Assembly (NCBI RefSeq): GCF_050436995.1 | Contig: NC_134767.1 | Location: forward strand, 8,122,001 to 8,186,000 | DNA length: 64,000 nt | Origin: Anticarsia gemmatalis | Lineage: Eukaryota > Arthropoda > Insecta > Lepidoptera > Erebidae | Reading direction: 5' to 3' | Shown here: piece by piece, positions 36,513 to 47,601 of the stretch | Position numbering within the stretch: position 1 is the stretch's first letter | Layout of the letters: each line of letters starts with the position of its first letter | Notes under the pieces: generated by a model | The model's input: the letters and a program-made list of their open reading frames with translations, nothing else | What the model was told of the DNA's origin: nothing | Databases searched by the model: none | Translations under genes and position numbers: made by a program

Positions 36513-39500
36513 ATTCTTTAATTAATAAATTCGTGGTTTATGCCTTCGTGGTAGGGGTCGTAGTATCGCTGACGATCGAAGAACGTGACAAAGCGAACTG
36601 GGGTGGTGATAATGCGAGTTCAGATACGAGTATTACTAATTTTACTATCGAGTTTGGAGAAGAGGTAATTTTTTTTAGTTTAGTTCATTCATTCTAAGGG
36701 ATTTTTCTACCTTACCAACAAGCTCGTTAATCTGTAATTACTTGATTTTTGACGTCAATGAAAAAATGACTGCATGTTTGGCGCAGTGGTTTAAGCGGTC
36801 ACCTCGCCGCAACAACCGCAGCGCCGCGTGTGGTGGGTTCGAATCCTACCCGGGACAAATCTTTGTGTGATGAGCACGAGTATTTGTTCTGAGCCTTGTC
36901 AATTTATCTATATAAGTATATATTTAGAAGTATATAAGTATGTTTATCAGTTATTTGGTTACCATAGTACAAGCTCTGCTTAGTATGGAATCAAATGACC
37001 GTGTGTGAGTTGTCCAATAATATTTATTTATTTATATTTATAATGGTCTTCACCAGTACGTCTGGAGCTCGTGGGATCGATTCCCAAACGGAGCAAATAT
37101 TTATGGGATCCACAAAAAAAAATCGGACCTGGCTGTACTTTGAGTCTGTCGTTCATAAAACACGACAAAGAGAAGAAGCAATTTGTTAAAATCATACGTT
37201 TTTCACTATCTCTTTGGACTTCAATGTCTTTCTGATTGCTCTTGAGAAGGCTCGATAGAGTAACCGTATAAAGTCAGCTCATTGCACGGCTTAGTGCTCA
37301 TTCACGGTGGCGGGCGCGGTCGCGAAATATCAAACATATGGCGTAGTCCCAAGTGTTCACGTACAAACCGTTCGCGAGCGCGGTCTAAGTAGCGGGCGAG
37401 CTAGCGGTGTCGCGCGCGGCCCGCGCGGCGCGCTCGCGGCAATATCAAACGCGTGAAGATGTTCGTGTGTGTTAACGTCGAACTAGCGGTGGCGGGCGCG
37501 ATTCACTCGCGACGTCAAGTAAGTTCAACCAGTTTGAGCCAGTTTGAGCCAAACGCCCGCCTGGCGGCCAACGTGAACACAAATCGCCACGTCCCCGCGC
37601 TCGAGACCGCCACCGCGCCCGCGAGTTCCAACGTGAACAAGCACTTACATATTTAATTTGTAAAATATTATTCACTTGCACTTTTTAGATACAAATGTGG
37701 TCATGAAATGTAAAATCATTTCAGGTCATGATTGAATAAGTACCTGTAGTTTGTTTTTCTGATTATTACCTGAATTCTTTTCTTCTTTATTTAATGTTTA
37801 TATGATTTAACAGGTTATAAAAGACTTGCAGTACCGCATAAAGAATCGCAGGAAACTACCTTCACCTCTCAAAGACTCTGGGTCCTCATATGGCTTCAAC
37901 AGCGAACAACTACCAGGCTGGATGGACTACTGGGCTAATACCTACAACTTTACTGAACGTGCCCAGTATCTAAACCAGTATACACATTATAAGACTTATG
38001 TACAAGGTCTTGGGATCCATTTCTTGAAGGTGAAACCTAAGGTAAATATATTTTTTGGTAATCTGAGAGGTTTTTAAGAAGTTCTTGAAGTTAATAAATA
38101 AAACTAAATAGCTCTAACTTAACTTATTGCGTCAAAATGACAACCAAGTGGAATGCGAAAACAAAACTTCAATATCGATGGAGGACTTAGCTAGACCAAA
38201 CTGGACCACGATGGGAAATGACCGAAAAAAATCATGGGCAGTCTCAGGATGTCTAGCAACAGGATGACGTATACTAGCAGTAACAGTAAAATGATTCATA
38301 CCGCTGCTGGATTGATGATTTATCCGTCCAATTACGGCCATGGCGACCAATTCGACTCCCAATCAGATTAGTGCTGATGAGCACGGAGGTAGCTTGTATA
38401 GTCAATTTTAGCAGAAAACTCACGCACTGCGGGCACGTGGGCTTACCATTAATATAGTAGTTATTCAGGCCGCTGTGTTGTTCAACCCTCCCATTCAAAT
38501 GCATACACAATAGGTAATAATAAAATCTTTCCACAGGTAACATCAGATGTAGAAGTGGTACCACTTCTGCTGCTCCACGGGTTCCCAGGGTCCATCAGGG
38601 AGTTCTACGATGCTATTCCTCTGCTGACGGCTGTCAGCAGTGATAGAAACTTTGCGTTGGAGGTCATTGCTCCCAGTATACCAGGGTTCGGATTTTCTGA
38701 TGTAAGTATTTACATGTGTACGTAGTTATCAAATACCAATACGACTGTCTGTTTTAGTGTTGCGTTGAGTAATTTATGATCGTTTTAATATTATTTTGTG
38801 GTGGTTCGGCTTTGCTTATGCCGCCTAACAATAAAACAGGGTACAGGATCGTTTTTTGAACTGTTACAGGATAGTTAGAAGTGATTATTTTATAAGTCAC
38901 CATTTTTTTTTCTAAGTGTTTCCTTTGAGAGTCTTCTTGTTTAACAGATGATCAATAAAAAGATAAAAACATAATTTTTACTCATTGTATGGTTTTTTTT
39001 TCATTTGACGATGTTTTTTTTCAGGCTACGACAACCATGGGTCTTGGGGCGACAGAGATAGCGACTGTTTTCAAGAACTTAATGAAGCAACTCGGTTACA
39101 ACCAGTTCTACGTGCAAGGTGGAGACTGGGGTAGTTTTATTGGATCTATGATTGCTACTCTATACCCTGATGTAAGTCTAAAGATTTAGGTTAACAAAGA
39201 AAAGAAAATTTAATTCTATTTACACAATTTTAGGTATTCATTAAATACAAATGTGAAATTACAAATCAAAGGATGAAAGGTATGCTACGCATTGAAAACT
39301 CCTGAGCCAAGAACATTCCCAGAAGGCCGGTTTTCATAGCATTTTGAGTAAAATTTAACAGCTTTCAAACTAAAAAACCAAAAAAAATCCTTTAGAAAAT
39401 CATGACAACAAAAACTGATATTTAATCATGCCAATTTATCACGTGAAACTGCTGTAAGCAAGTTATTTTTTATGTCTGAAATTTATTTTAGATCACCAAC

Positions 39501-41262
39501 CATTTCTCTTTCAGATTGTCCTAGGTTACCACACGAACTTCGCCGTCTCTTTTTCACCTTTGTCCTTGGCTACTTGGTTTTCCGGAGCGTATACCCCTTC
39601 ATTAGTAGCTGATGCTGCAGTCCAGCACCGATTGTACCCATTGCTAACAATCCTGCCGTTTGTTGTAGGAGAAACTGGGTATTTTCATATACAGTCTACC
39701 AAGCCTGATACTCTAGGTAAGTATTTAGAGGAATTATTATAAGGTATATTGCTTTATATCTTAAAAATCGACCTTTAAAACTTAAGACTTAAACTTTGAG
39801 TTGTTGAAATTTTGTATGAACTAAAATTTTAACTGGCTTAACGTAAAATTTGCTGTAGAGGTGAAAAAAAAACACAGATTAAATTTGAACCATTGACTAT
39901 TGTGTATGACTGTTTTTATTCCTTGTAAGAACGCTAAGCCTACTGTAGTTTATTAACAGTTTACGGAATATAGAAATAGTTGTCAAAAACAGTTGTATTA
40001 ATATAGTTTAACATAACATTTTCTGTAACAGTATTTTCAGACTGCCAAATTGTAAAATTGCTAGCTGACAAATTTTACACACATCTTCAACAATCAAGAT
40101 GAAAAATAACCACTCCCTCATAAACAATATTCTCATGAAAAACATTCCCCTACTTCCATGTTTCAGGACCAGCAATGGAGTCCCCAACAGGCTTGCTAGC
40201 CTACATCTTCCAGTTATTCTTCTCCCAGAGAGAGAACTTAGATAAGACCCAAGCTGGTCTGGACGTGTTCACTAAAGAACAGCTCCTGGACAATCTCATG
40301 ATCTACTGGACCACCAACTCGTTCACCACTGCTGCTAGACTTTATGCTGAAACTTTCAATAAGAGAAACCTTCAAGAAGGAATTTGGGCGTAAGTAGATC
40401 TCCGTCATATCTACTCATATCATTTATGTAATTTTTTATGTATAGTAAAGCTGCAAGATTCTCCGTTTGTGTTAAAAGTACGCTATTTCAGCCTGCATTG
40501 TGTTAATTTTTTGACAAAATAATCACTAGAATAGTTTATTCCTATTTTATAAAAAAGATTTCTTTAAAGTTAGTAGCTACTTTGTTGCCGATAGTGATAG
40601 GAAATCACAAATAATACAATAACTGTTCAGTTTTTTCCAGCACAAATATTTATGTCTACTATAAAAGTTATGAAATATTCGTGTGATGGGCACAAATATC
40701 GGTTTTGATAAAACATGTTTGATGTTTTATTTGATGATATTATTATGCTTATCAGCTGTCTGGTTGCAGCTTAAGCTATACTTAGTTTGGAGTCAGTAGC
40801 GAGATTCTCTACAGTCATTGCTGCCGGACATCGAAAATTTAATTTGACATTTAAGATGGCCTGCCAAAATAGTTGCTGCAACGCCCGCTAGAGGCGCTGA
40901 TCAGATTTTTAGACAAGATTTATCTATAGCTAGCCGGTTGTCGCTGGTCGATAGTTGTATAGAACCGAGCTACAGATGACCGTGTATTAATTGTCCAAAG
41001 TGATTTATTACCTTATTTTCTTTTCAGATTACCAACCCCAGTTCCCACCTGGACAGCCCACACCAGATACGAATTACTCTACATGTCTCCTGCTATGCTC
41101 AAGTCCAAGTTTACAAACCTCATCAATTCAACCATCTTTGATGACTACGGGCATTTCTTCGCGTTAGAAAAACCAGACGTATATGCAGACCAAGTTCTTA
41201 ATGCTATATCTGCGTTTAGAGATTTTCATGCAAAGAGTGATACTTGTAAATTAGTTCATTAA
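36509..41262 (+). CDS. Gene D: JHEH-related epoxide hydrolase
   Basis: Seven exons give 451 aa: 36509-36664, 37814-38041, 38537-38701, 39025-39171, 39515-39716, 40167-40389, 41028-41262. Start chosen at MNSLINKFVV (context CACCATGA), homologous to the gene C start; an earlier ATG at 36501 gives only a three-codon frame. Catalytic set: HGFP 142-145 (the Phe form is normal in other epoxide hydrolases), Asp217-Trp218, Tyr288, Tyr359, Glu389, His416. Predicted active. The N-terminus is signal-like and, as in C, carries NAS and NFT sequons. Intron 1 (1.15 kb) holds a SINE and a GC-rich foldback; intron 6 holds a degraded MITE. Closest relative in the window is gene C, by exon 1 and exon 7 similarity. 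Confidence 0.9.
36770..37040 (+). mobile_element. tRNA-derived SINE (family 1) in intron 1 of gene D
   Basis: Head GCGCAGTGGTTTAAGCGGTC with B box GGTTCGAATCC, body GAGCACGAGTATTTGTTCTG, end CCGTGTGTGAGTTGTCC and an ATTT-rich tail. Confidence 0.8.
37292..37647. repeat. CpG-rich foldback in intron 1 of gene D
   Basis: Ends TTAGTGCTCATTCACG / CGTGAACAAGCACTTA with CCGCCACCGCGCCCGC arms. GC content is far above the host sequence. Confidence 0.7.
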
Positions 41263-41269
41263 TAGCCTA

Positions 41270-41275
41270 AATAAA
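41270..41275 (+). terminator. Poly(A) signal of gene D
   Basis: AATAAA 8 bases after the stop codon. The long-TIR transposon begins 19 bases further on, so the cleavage site lies at or inside the element's left end. Confidence 0.5.
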
Positions 41276-41293
41276 TATATTCTGACAACTTAA

Positions 41294-43537
41294 GTGTGTG
41301 TGTGAATTGAGTGAGCACCCTAAATAAAATTTAATAATATATACTAGTCATTTAGTAAAAGGTGTGAAACAATTGTAAAAACAATCTTACAATTTGTAAA
41401 AAGATAAAACATGAGATATATCAGTTAATAAATGCTCACTCAGTTCGCACATACGACCACCCTGAATCTCAGAACGTATGAAGAATTCATGTAAGATTTA
41501 TGTACTACTATTTAGTAAAACCTTTATAAAGTTGTCGTTTTAGATATCAATCGCCAAGGGCCGTATAAAAAAAAATTACAAATACTTTCATATGCTCACT
41601 CAATTCACACACTTTGAAAGGACCCGATTTCTTATGAACAAACCATAATTTCATTTTGTTATAAATCTTGTTTTATTAAAAGGTATACACGTGATTTTGT
41701 AAAATACAAAGCGAACCATAAATGTAGCACGTTTTGTAATAGTTAATTAATATAAGTGCTCACTCAATCCACACAATTCTGAAAAGTTATAAACGTTAAT
41801 ATCTTTGAATTTATAAGGATTAGAAAGCTATAAATTGTGCTAGTTTTAGTAAAGAAAAGTTACTAAAGATTTGCCATTTTACATTTAGTACTCTCAGTTT
41901 ACTCTAAAAGATATTCAACTGTTTGTGTTTCAATGAAAATCTGCCATACTGTAGGGTTGTCACGCTGGACATTTTTGCTGAACTAAAATTTTATTTATTT
42001 TATAATGACCTTTATCACAAGTCACAAGAGCTGAAGTCAGTTCATTGTGTACTTTAATAGCAGACTTATGGCTTAGGTCTTTAGCTATTTGTTTTCTTCG
42101 GTACGGGGTAAGCTTCGATTTTTTTTTAGGATTGTGTTCAAACGTCTTATCAAAATTATATACCTTACAGATGAATTCCATGATTTTTTCAGTTCTTTTA
42201 GAACTTGATATACGAATTTCAGCTTTGCACTGGGAACATTTACCGATAAAAGAAATTAAATCACTAATTTTGTGTTTTTTAATAGTCCAAGTGCACGGTA
42301 GTTTTGTGTGAATCCATATTTTTTCCTTGATTAAACTGCTCCACTTAAACTTTGGCAGCGTTTTATAATTAAAGAAACTCAAAGTACTGCTTCTTCTCCT
42401 AGAGGCACTTATAGGCATAATTTTTTTCCAATCGTAAATATCGAGATAGAAAGAAAATGTTTGGCATTCATCATCACTCACAACAACACTGCTGTTCTCT
42501 TTTTCCGACGATGACGACTGTAATAGTGGAGTCGCACAGCCTGAATCGGATATTGGCACCTCATTTGAAATTGTTGCGTTCGAAGTTTCGTCGTTCAGAG
42601 TACATATACGGCTTCTATGACGATTCAGTGATATGTAAGTATAATGCCATCGGGGACATTTTATTCTCAAGTTCTTCAGACATCTTAGAAAATATTGGGT
42701 CGTTATATTGCACTGTACTACGTATGCCACACAATAATACGATTAATGTTAAATGACAAACTTAACAAACAAACAGGATTGAATAATCCGAAACTAGGTG
42801 CATATTATTATGAGGGTAGTTTAGTAAAATTAACAAAATATGGATAAGGCCTTGGTTCGGAAATACCGTGACAACCCTACAGTATGGCAGATTTTCATTG
42901 AAACACAAACAGTTGAATATCTTTTAGAGTAAACTGAGAGTACTAAATGTAAAATGGCAAATCTTTAGTAACTTTTCTTTACTAAAACTAGCACAATTTA
43001 TAGCTTTCTAATCCTTATAAATTCAAAGATATTAACGTTTATAACTTTTCAGAATTGTGTGGATTGAGTGAGCACTTATATTAATTAACTATTACAAAAC
43101 GTGCTACATTTATGGTTCGCTTTGTATTTTACAAAATCACGTGTATACCTTTTAATAAAACAAGATTTATAACAAAATGAAATTATGGTTTGTTCATAAG
43201 AAATCGGGTCCTTTCAAAGTGTGTGAATTGAGTGAGCATATGAAAGTATTTGTAATTTTTTTTTATACGGCCCTTGGCGATTGATATCTAAAACGACAAC
43301 TTTATAAAGGTTTTACTAAAGAGTAGTACATAAATCTTACATGAATTCTTCATACGTTCTGAGATTCAGGGTGGTCGTATGTGCGAACTGAGTGAGCATT
43401 TATTAACTGATATATCTCATGTTTTATCTTTTTACAAATTGTAAGATTGTTTTTACAATTGTTTCACACCTTTTACTAAATGACTAGTATATATTATTAA
43501 ATTTTATTTAGGGTGCTCACTCAATTCACACACACAC
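41294..43537. mobile_element. DNA transposon with 671-bp TIRs, MULE/Phantom-like
   Basis: Left TIR 41294-41964 and right TIR 42867-43537 are inverted copies of equal length (671 bp), near-identical where I compared them (one mismatch seen, in the TACTACTA/CTTT stretch). The element is flanked by a perfect 8-bp duplication CAACTTAA (41286-41293, 43538-43545). Each arm carries four copies of a GTGTGAATTGAGTGAGCA-like motif in both orientations (left arm near 41300, 41432, 41592 and 41757). The 0.9-kb core holds one minus-strand ORF. Very long TIRs with an 8-9-bp duplication point to Mutator-like elements; that assignment is inference. Confidence 0.8.
41960..42730 (-). CDS. Transposon ORF, 256 codons, possible truncated transposase
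   Basis: The only long open frame inside the long-TIR element; its 3' end reaches 5 bases into the inner edge of the left TIR. It has an N-terminal Ser/Glu-rich acidic part (about residues 60-90), a middle block with KLPCTWTIKKHKI and a Cys-x2-Cys pair in GKCSQCKAEI, and a basic C-terminal part (KKKSKLTPYRRKQIAKDLSHKS). This layout recalls the N-terminal region of some insect MULE-type transposases, but the DDE catalytic core is absent. The listed ATG may not be the true start: a second short frame beginning MSEELENK overlaps at 42697 and ends quickly. Function not established. Confidence 0.55.
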   Translation of the reverse strand: MAYVVQCNITTQYFLRCLKNLRIKCPRWHYTYISLNRHRSRICTLNDETSNATISNEVPISDSGCATPLLQSSSSEKENSSVVVSDDECQTFSFYLDIYDWKKIMPISASRRRSSTLSFFNYKTLPKFKWSSLIKEKIWIHTKLPCTWTIKKHKISDLISFIGKCSQCKAEIRISSSKRTEKIMEFICKVYNFDKTFEHNPKKKSKLTPYRRKQIAKDLSHKSAIKVHNELTSALVTCDKGHYKINKILVQQKCPA

Positions 43538-44407
43538 CAACTTAATGGGAACTCTTGGACGATTTATTTGAAACACACGATACCCTTCGGTAAGACTGGT
43601 TGTCAGTCTTTCAAGCTTTTGACTACTGTTAACGACGGTCAAAGATCTTTGATAATGACAGCCGGGACCCACAATTAAACGTGCCTTCCGAAACACGGAG
43701 AAACTCGATATGAATAAGACCGTCACCGATCCATAGAACAACCTCGGCAAGCGTAGCTTAACCTCAGAGATCGATCTGCGTGGCTGTTGTTAACTAAGCC
43801 ACGAGCTCCTCCAATTCATATAGATTGAAACTAATAATTCTGTGTATTTCAATAATGTAGCTGTATCACTCAGGCCACTGTCAGCTGCTGGTATACCTAA
43901 TCCTAGAACCTCGAAAACTTTTACCTTAGCATCTTAGCGAGATTTTCATAAAAAGCTACTATATTATTGACTCTGCGTCTTCATTCACCTTCTAAATTCC
44001 ATCATAGTCGGTTCAGCCGTAAAAATGTAGCCAGCAGTTTTTCGTACATTGTGATTTTTTTTTCGTCAGGAAAATGCATTACTGCTTGTCCCGCTCCAGG
44101 GAGGAAGCGGGGGTCTGTCGTGCTCTCCCGCCGGCTAGGTGTCCCGGTTTTTAAATTTGGGCATACCGACTAAAAACCTGAAGGTGTTCCTTCAACAGTC
44201 ACCATAAAGTGGCCAGGACACAGTACCTCCAATTGGATACTCCGAGTCCCTCGTATTTAGTGACTACCAGTTCGTCCTTGTACTTAATTTTATAAAAGTA
44301 AGGTTAAAGACCCGCACAGTTGACTGGTTTCAATGAAACTGGCCGCCGTAGTGGTAATCGACCAGGGCGACACAAAGACATAGTTATTGCTACTTTTCGC
44401 AATTATG

Positions 44408-44625
44408 TTAGGTCGGGGAAAAAGTCTTTTTGCACTATAGTATGCATAAACTTGTAATAAAATCTTTTCTCTACACAAAAAAACTCAATATTTAGGTACC
44501 TCACGAGCTCACTGAAAGAAACCTGATGAACCTTGTACTCATTTGTGATTCTTGAAGCCAAAGAGATTTTATTACGAGTTCATACAATCCTACTATAATG
44601 CGAAAAAACTTTTTTCCCGACCTAA
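44408..44625. repeat. Mariner-derived MITE
   Basis: TIR TTAGGTCGGGGAAAAAGTCT / AAACTTTTTTCCCGACCTAA, with a mariner-style TTAGGTCGG terminus. No transposase inside. Confidence 0.65.
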
Positions 44626-45299
44626 TATTTAATTATACAAACTTACCCATCGCCCGGAATACAGATAACCTATCGTTATTTTTACATATAAATAAATTGT
44701 TCCCTATTAAAACTGTATTTTTTTGTCCTAAAATAGTGTAATCAATCGAGCCTACTGAATTGATGTAATGTATTTAGAAATAAATTACCTTGGGTCGTTG
44801 AACTAACACAAAGAACTTTTTTTAAATAAAAATATGCGTTTGTAGATACTGATAATTTTAATTTTACAAAAAAGGTTGGTTTTATGTATCATGTTGTATT
44901 GTTCCTAACAGCCAGTTTCTTCTTACATGTCTAAAGTAACAGCTAAAGCCATTGACTTTTACTTCACATTTCAGTAGTAAAGATAATTATAAAAAATAAA
45001 AAAAAGCTAGACTAGGCCGGCTAGCTATCGAAATTTTGATATTTTGGATGTACTGCCAAAAAAGTTTCTAAAACGCCCGTCAGGGGGCGCTGATCAGATT
45101 TTCATACAAAATTTCTCGATGACAGGTCGGTGGTCGGTAGTCGATAGTAGTAGAGAATCGTGCTACAGTCCATTTACTTAACCACTATACTTTGGTTGTT
45201 ACTTGAAAATGAAGAAACTGACCGTAAGACATGTATTGTAACGACAGAAATACATTTGCAAATAGCATCTCAAAAAAAAAACCTGTGAAAGCCAAATTG

Positions 45300-45570
45300 T
45301 CCAAGCATTTGCTGTCCACGCAAGTGGTCTATGTTAAGAACCTAAAACAACACATTAATGACTTTTCACATTTATTTGTCTACATAATGATCACTTGTTC
45401 TATCGGTAAAGGAAAACACCGTGAAGTAACCTTGCACCTTTTAAATTATTTAACACATCTTGAAGGTATGCAAAGTCCCCAACCCGCATTTGGACATCAT
45501 AGTGTGCTCGAAGAGTACTCTTCATTCCATGAGGAGACCCTTGCCCAGCAGTGGGACATAAATGGTTTAA
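45300..45570 (+). mobile_element. SINE family 2 copy, degraded
   Basis: Degraded head, then CACTTGTTCTATCGG and GACCCTTGCCCAGCAGTGGGACA. Other fragments of this family: 9278-9385 (-), 16060-16163 (-), 18533-18602 (+), 21726-21790 (+), 30165-30395 (+), 31434-31545, 35548-35645 (-), 55255-55440 (+), 63481-63590 (+), 63895-63940 (+). Confidence 0.6.
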
Positions 45571-46965
45571 AAAAAACCTTTATTACTACTTTTGGCGCAG
45601 CCGTTGTCATATTTCATAGGTACTGCTTATCTAGGAATTTAAGTACGAAATAAATTATGCTACATTCCTGTTCTTATTGCCAATATTAGATAACGAAGTA
45701 AAAATACATACCTTAACATGTGACTACAGACTCATTAGCAAATATTAGAAATACATTTTTTTTACACAAATAAGGTAATAAATTTCAATATAAATGTTTA
45801 TTTCAGTGAAAAATAGACAGGAAATGTCGACCAAGTTTTGATGAAAAATTACAAAAAGGATCGGCTATTAAATGACGAGTAAGAAAAGCAAACCTTAGCT
45901 TTGTCACTCGATAGATGGATAGCCGAATTGTATATAATATATTATAAGCTGAAATTTATTCTGGTAAATTGTAATAGGCTCGCCCCCTATTACATGAGAC
46001 AACTTTTTGTCCGAAAACTTATTAAGGAGCCTTAACATGCACAAATTGCCGTTTTTATAATGATTGATTTCGGGTAATTTAAAAATAAAGTAGCCGTATC
46101 ACAAAAAAGAAAATCAGCTGCATAAGCCTATGTTTTACTAATCGTTTGTATTTCGCATTTCGTATACTTCTGCCATCAGCAAACCTTGCATACAAGGCTC
46201 TTTAATAAAATTATTAGACTATAGTAAATGAAGAAAATTAAAGAACGAAAATCCAGACAAATTTGCAACCCATTATTCAAGAATGAAATCGCTAAACCGT
46301 AACCGTATCTACAATCTACAATTCATCCTTGCATCCTTTCTTATAGTGATAATCTTCGAAGGCATGTATCGCAGTCCACACGCTCTCAGCAAAGACATCA
46401 GGAGCCTCCATCGCGAAGAAATGCCCATAATCATCGTACACCGTTGAGTTTAGGATATTGGTGTACTTGAAGCTGAGTACAATCGGAGATTGGTAGATGA
46501 TTTCACTCTTGGTATGTGTCGTCCATACTGGCACTGCAGTGGATTTCCTAAAAATTGTTTTCAAATCCATACTTTAATATTATAAATGCGAAAGTAACTC
46601 TGCCTGTCTATTTCTCAATCACGCCTAAACCGCTGCACCAATTTGCATTAAATCTGGTTGACTTTATGTGTACATGGTTATTTGTAAAACACCGAACAAA
46701 AACCTCGCAGGCAAGATAGCTAACATATAACATCTTTATTTTATTTCTTTCGATAAACTCTTAGATTTTTTTTTCATGCAAAAAAAATGATGTCTGTGTC
46801 TTTTCCGGATTTAAAATTTAAATATTTATATAAAACTTACGCATATATTCCTTTCTTAACAGTTCTTGTATTAAAAATCTCTGAATACAATCTGACAGAA
46901 GTGGTGAAGGAGTCGGGGACCCAGTACATCATGATGTTATCAAGAACGTCATCAGGTCAGAACAG

Positions 46966-47601
46966 TAGGGTGGGTCACTTTAGTATGGAAAAAAATAAAA
47001 GTTTGTGAATCGAATCCTAATAGTAATATTATGTTGTAGTATAGTATTATAAGTAGTTTAAGCTGAAAAACAGATAATTAAACATACATCTTGAGCCCGC
47101 GCATGCGCTTCGAAATTTTTAGTTTTTGAACAAAATACGTATTACAAAATGTCATGGTTCTTTAATAAACAGATCTTAAACTACTTGTATGACTGTCTAA
47201 TATTAGACATTATGGAAAAAAAATCACTTCCAGGTTCTAAAACAAAAATTACTTAATTTACAATTTCATAAGAAACTAACCACTTTGATGCATGAATTCT
47301 CTGAATGTACTTACCTCAAATAATCTTCTTTTAACAAACAACACAGTTTATATAGCAAAAATAACGTATGTTTCAATCGATAATAAGTGAAATATTAAAA
47401 TAAACTCAACGTTAAACATGTAACTTAAGGTGTAAAAGTGGATACTTGAACTTTTTTTATCGAAACTTCAACGGTGTTGCGCGGGCTGTTCCACTTAAAA
47501 TATTTCAATAATATTTTAAAGGGTTTATAACAATATCTAACTAACACATATTTTCGCTATTAGAAATAGATTACTAAAAAAAAAAATTTCGACCCACCCT
47601 A
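46966..47601. mobile_element. hAT-like MITE inserted in exon 6 of gene E
   Basis: 636 bp bounded by terminal inverted repeats TAGGGTGGGTC / GACCCACCCTA and by an 8-bp duplication of host coding sequence (CAGAACAG left, CTGAACAG right, one mismatch). An 8-bp target duplication and a TAGGG terminus fit hAT-family elements. No coding capacity is seen inside. The one-base difference between the duplicates shows at least one change since insertion. Confidence 0.8.

Larger units (their letters stand above)
43546..46315. other. Gene-free stretch between D and E
   Basis: Made of repeats: a dispersed repeat (43550-43770), the retroelement fragment (44046-44262), the mariner MITE (44408-44625), a MITE copy (45014-45160) and a SINE (45300-45570). 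The 3' end of gene E closes it. No gene. Confidence 0.55.

Noticed and set aside
36781..36860. Possible functional tRNA gene
   Set aside because: Has A and B boxes but no acceptor-stem pairing and continues into a repeated body; it is a SINE head. The same applies to heads at 28112, 28821 and 52800.
38537..38701. HGFP instead of HGWP in genes D to G as a sign of lost activity
   Set aside because: Phe is a normal residue at this position in other active epoxide hydrolases; the motif is HG-x-P.
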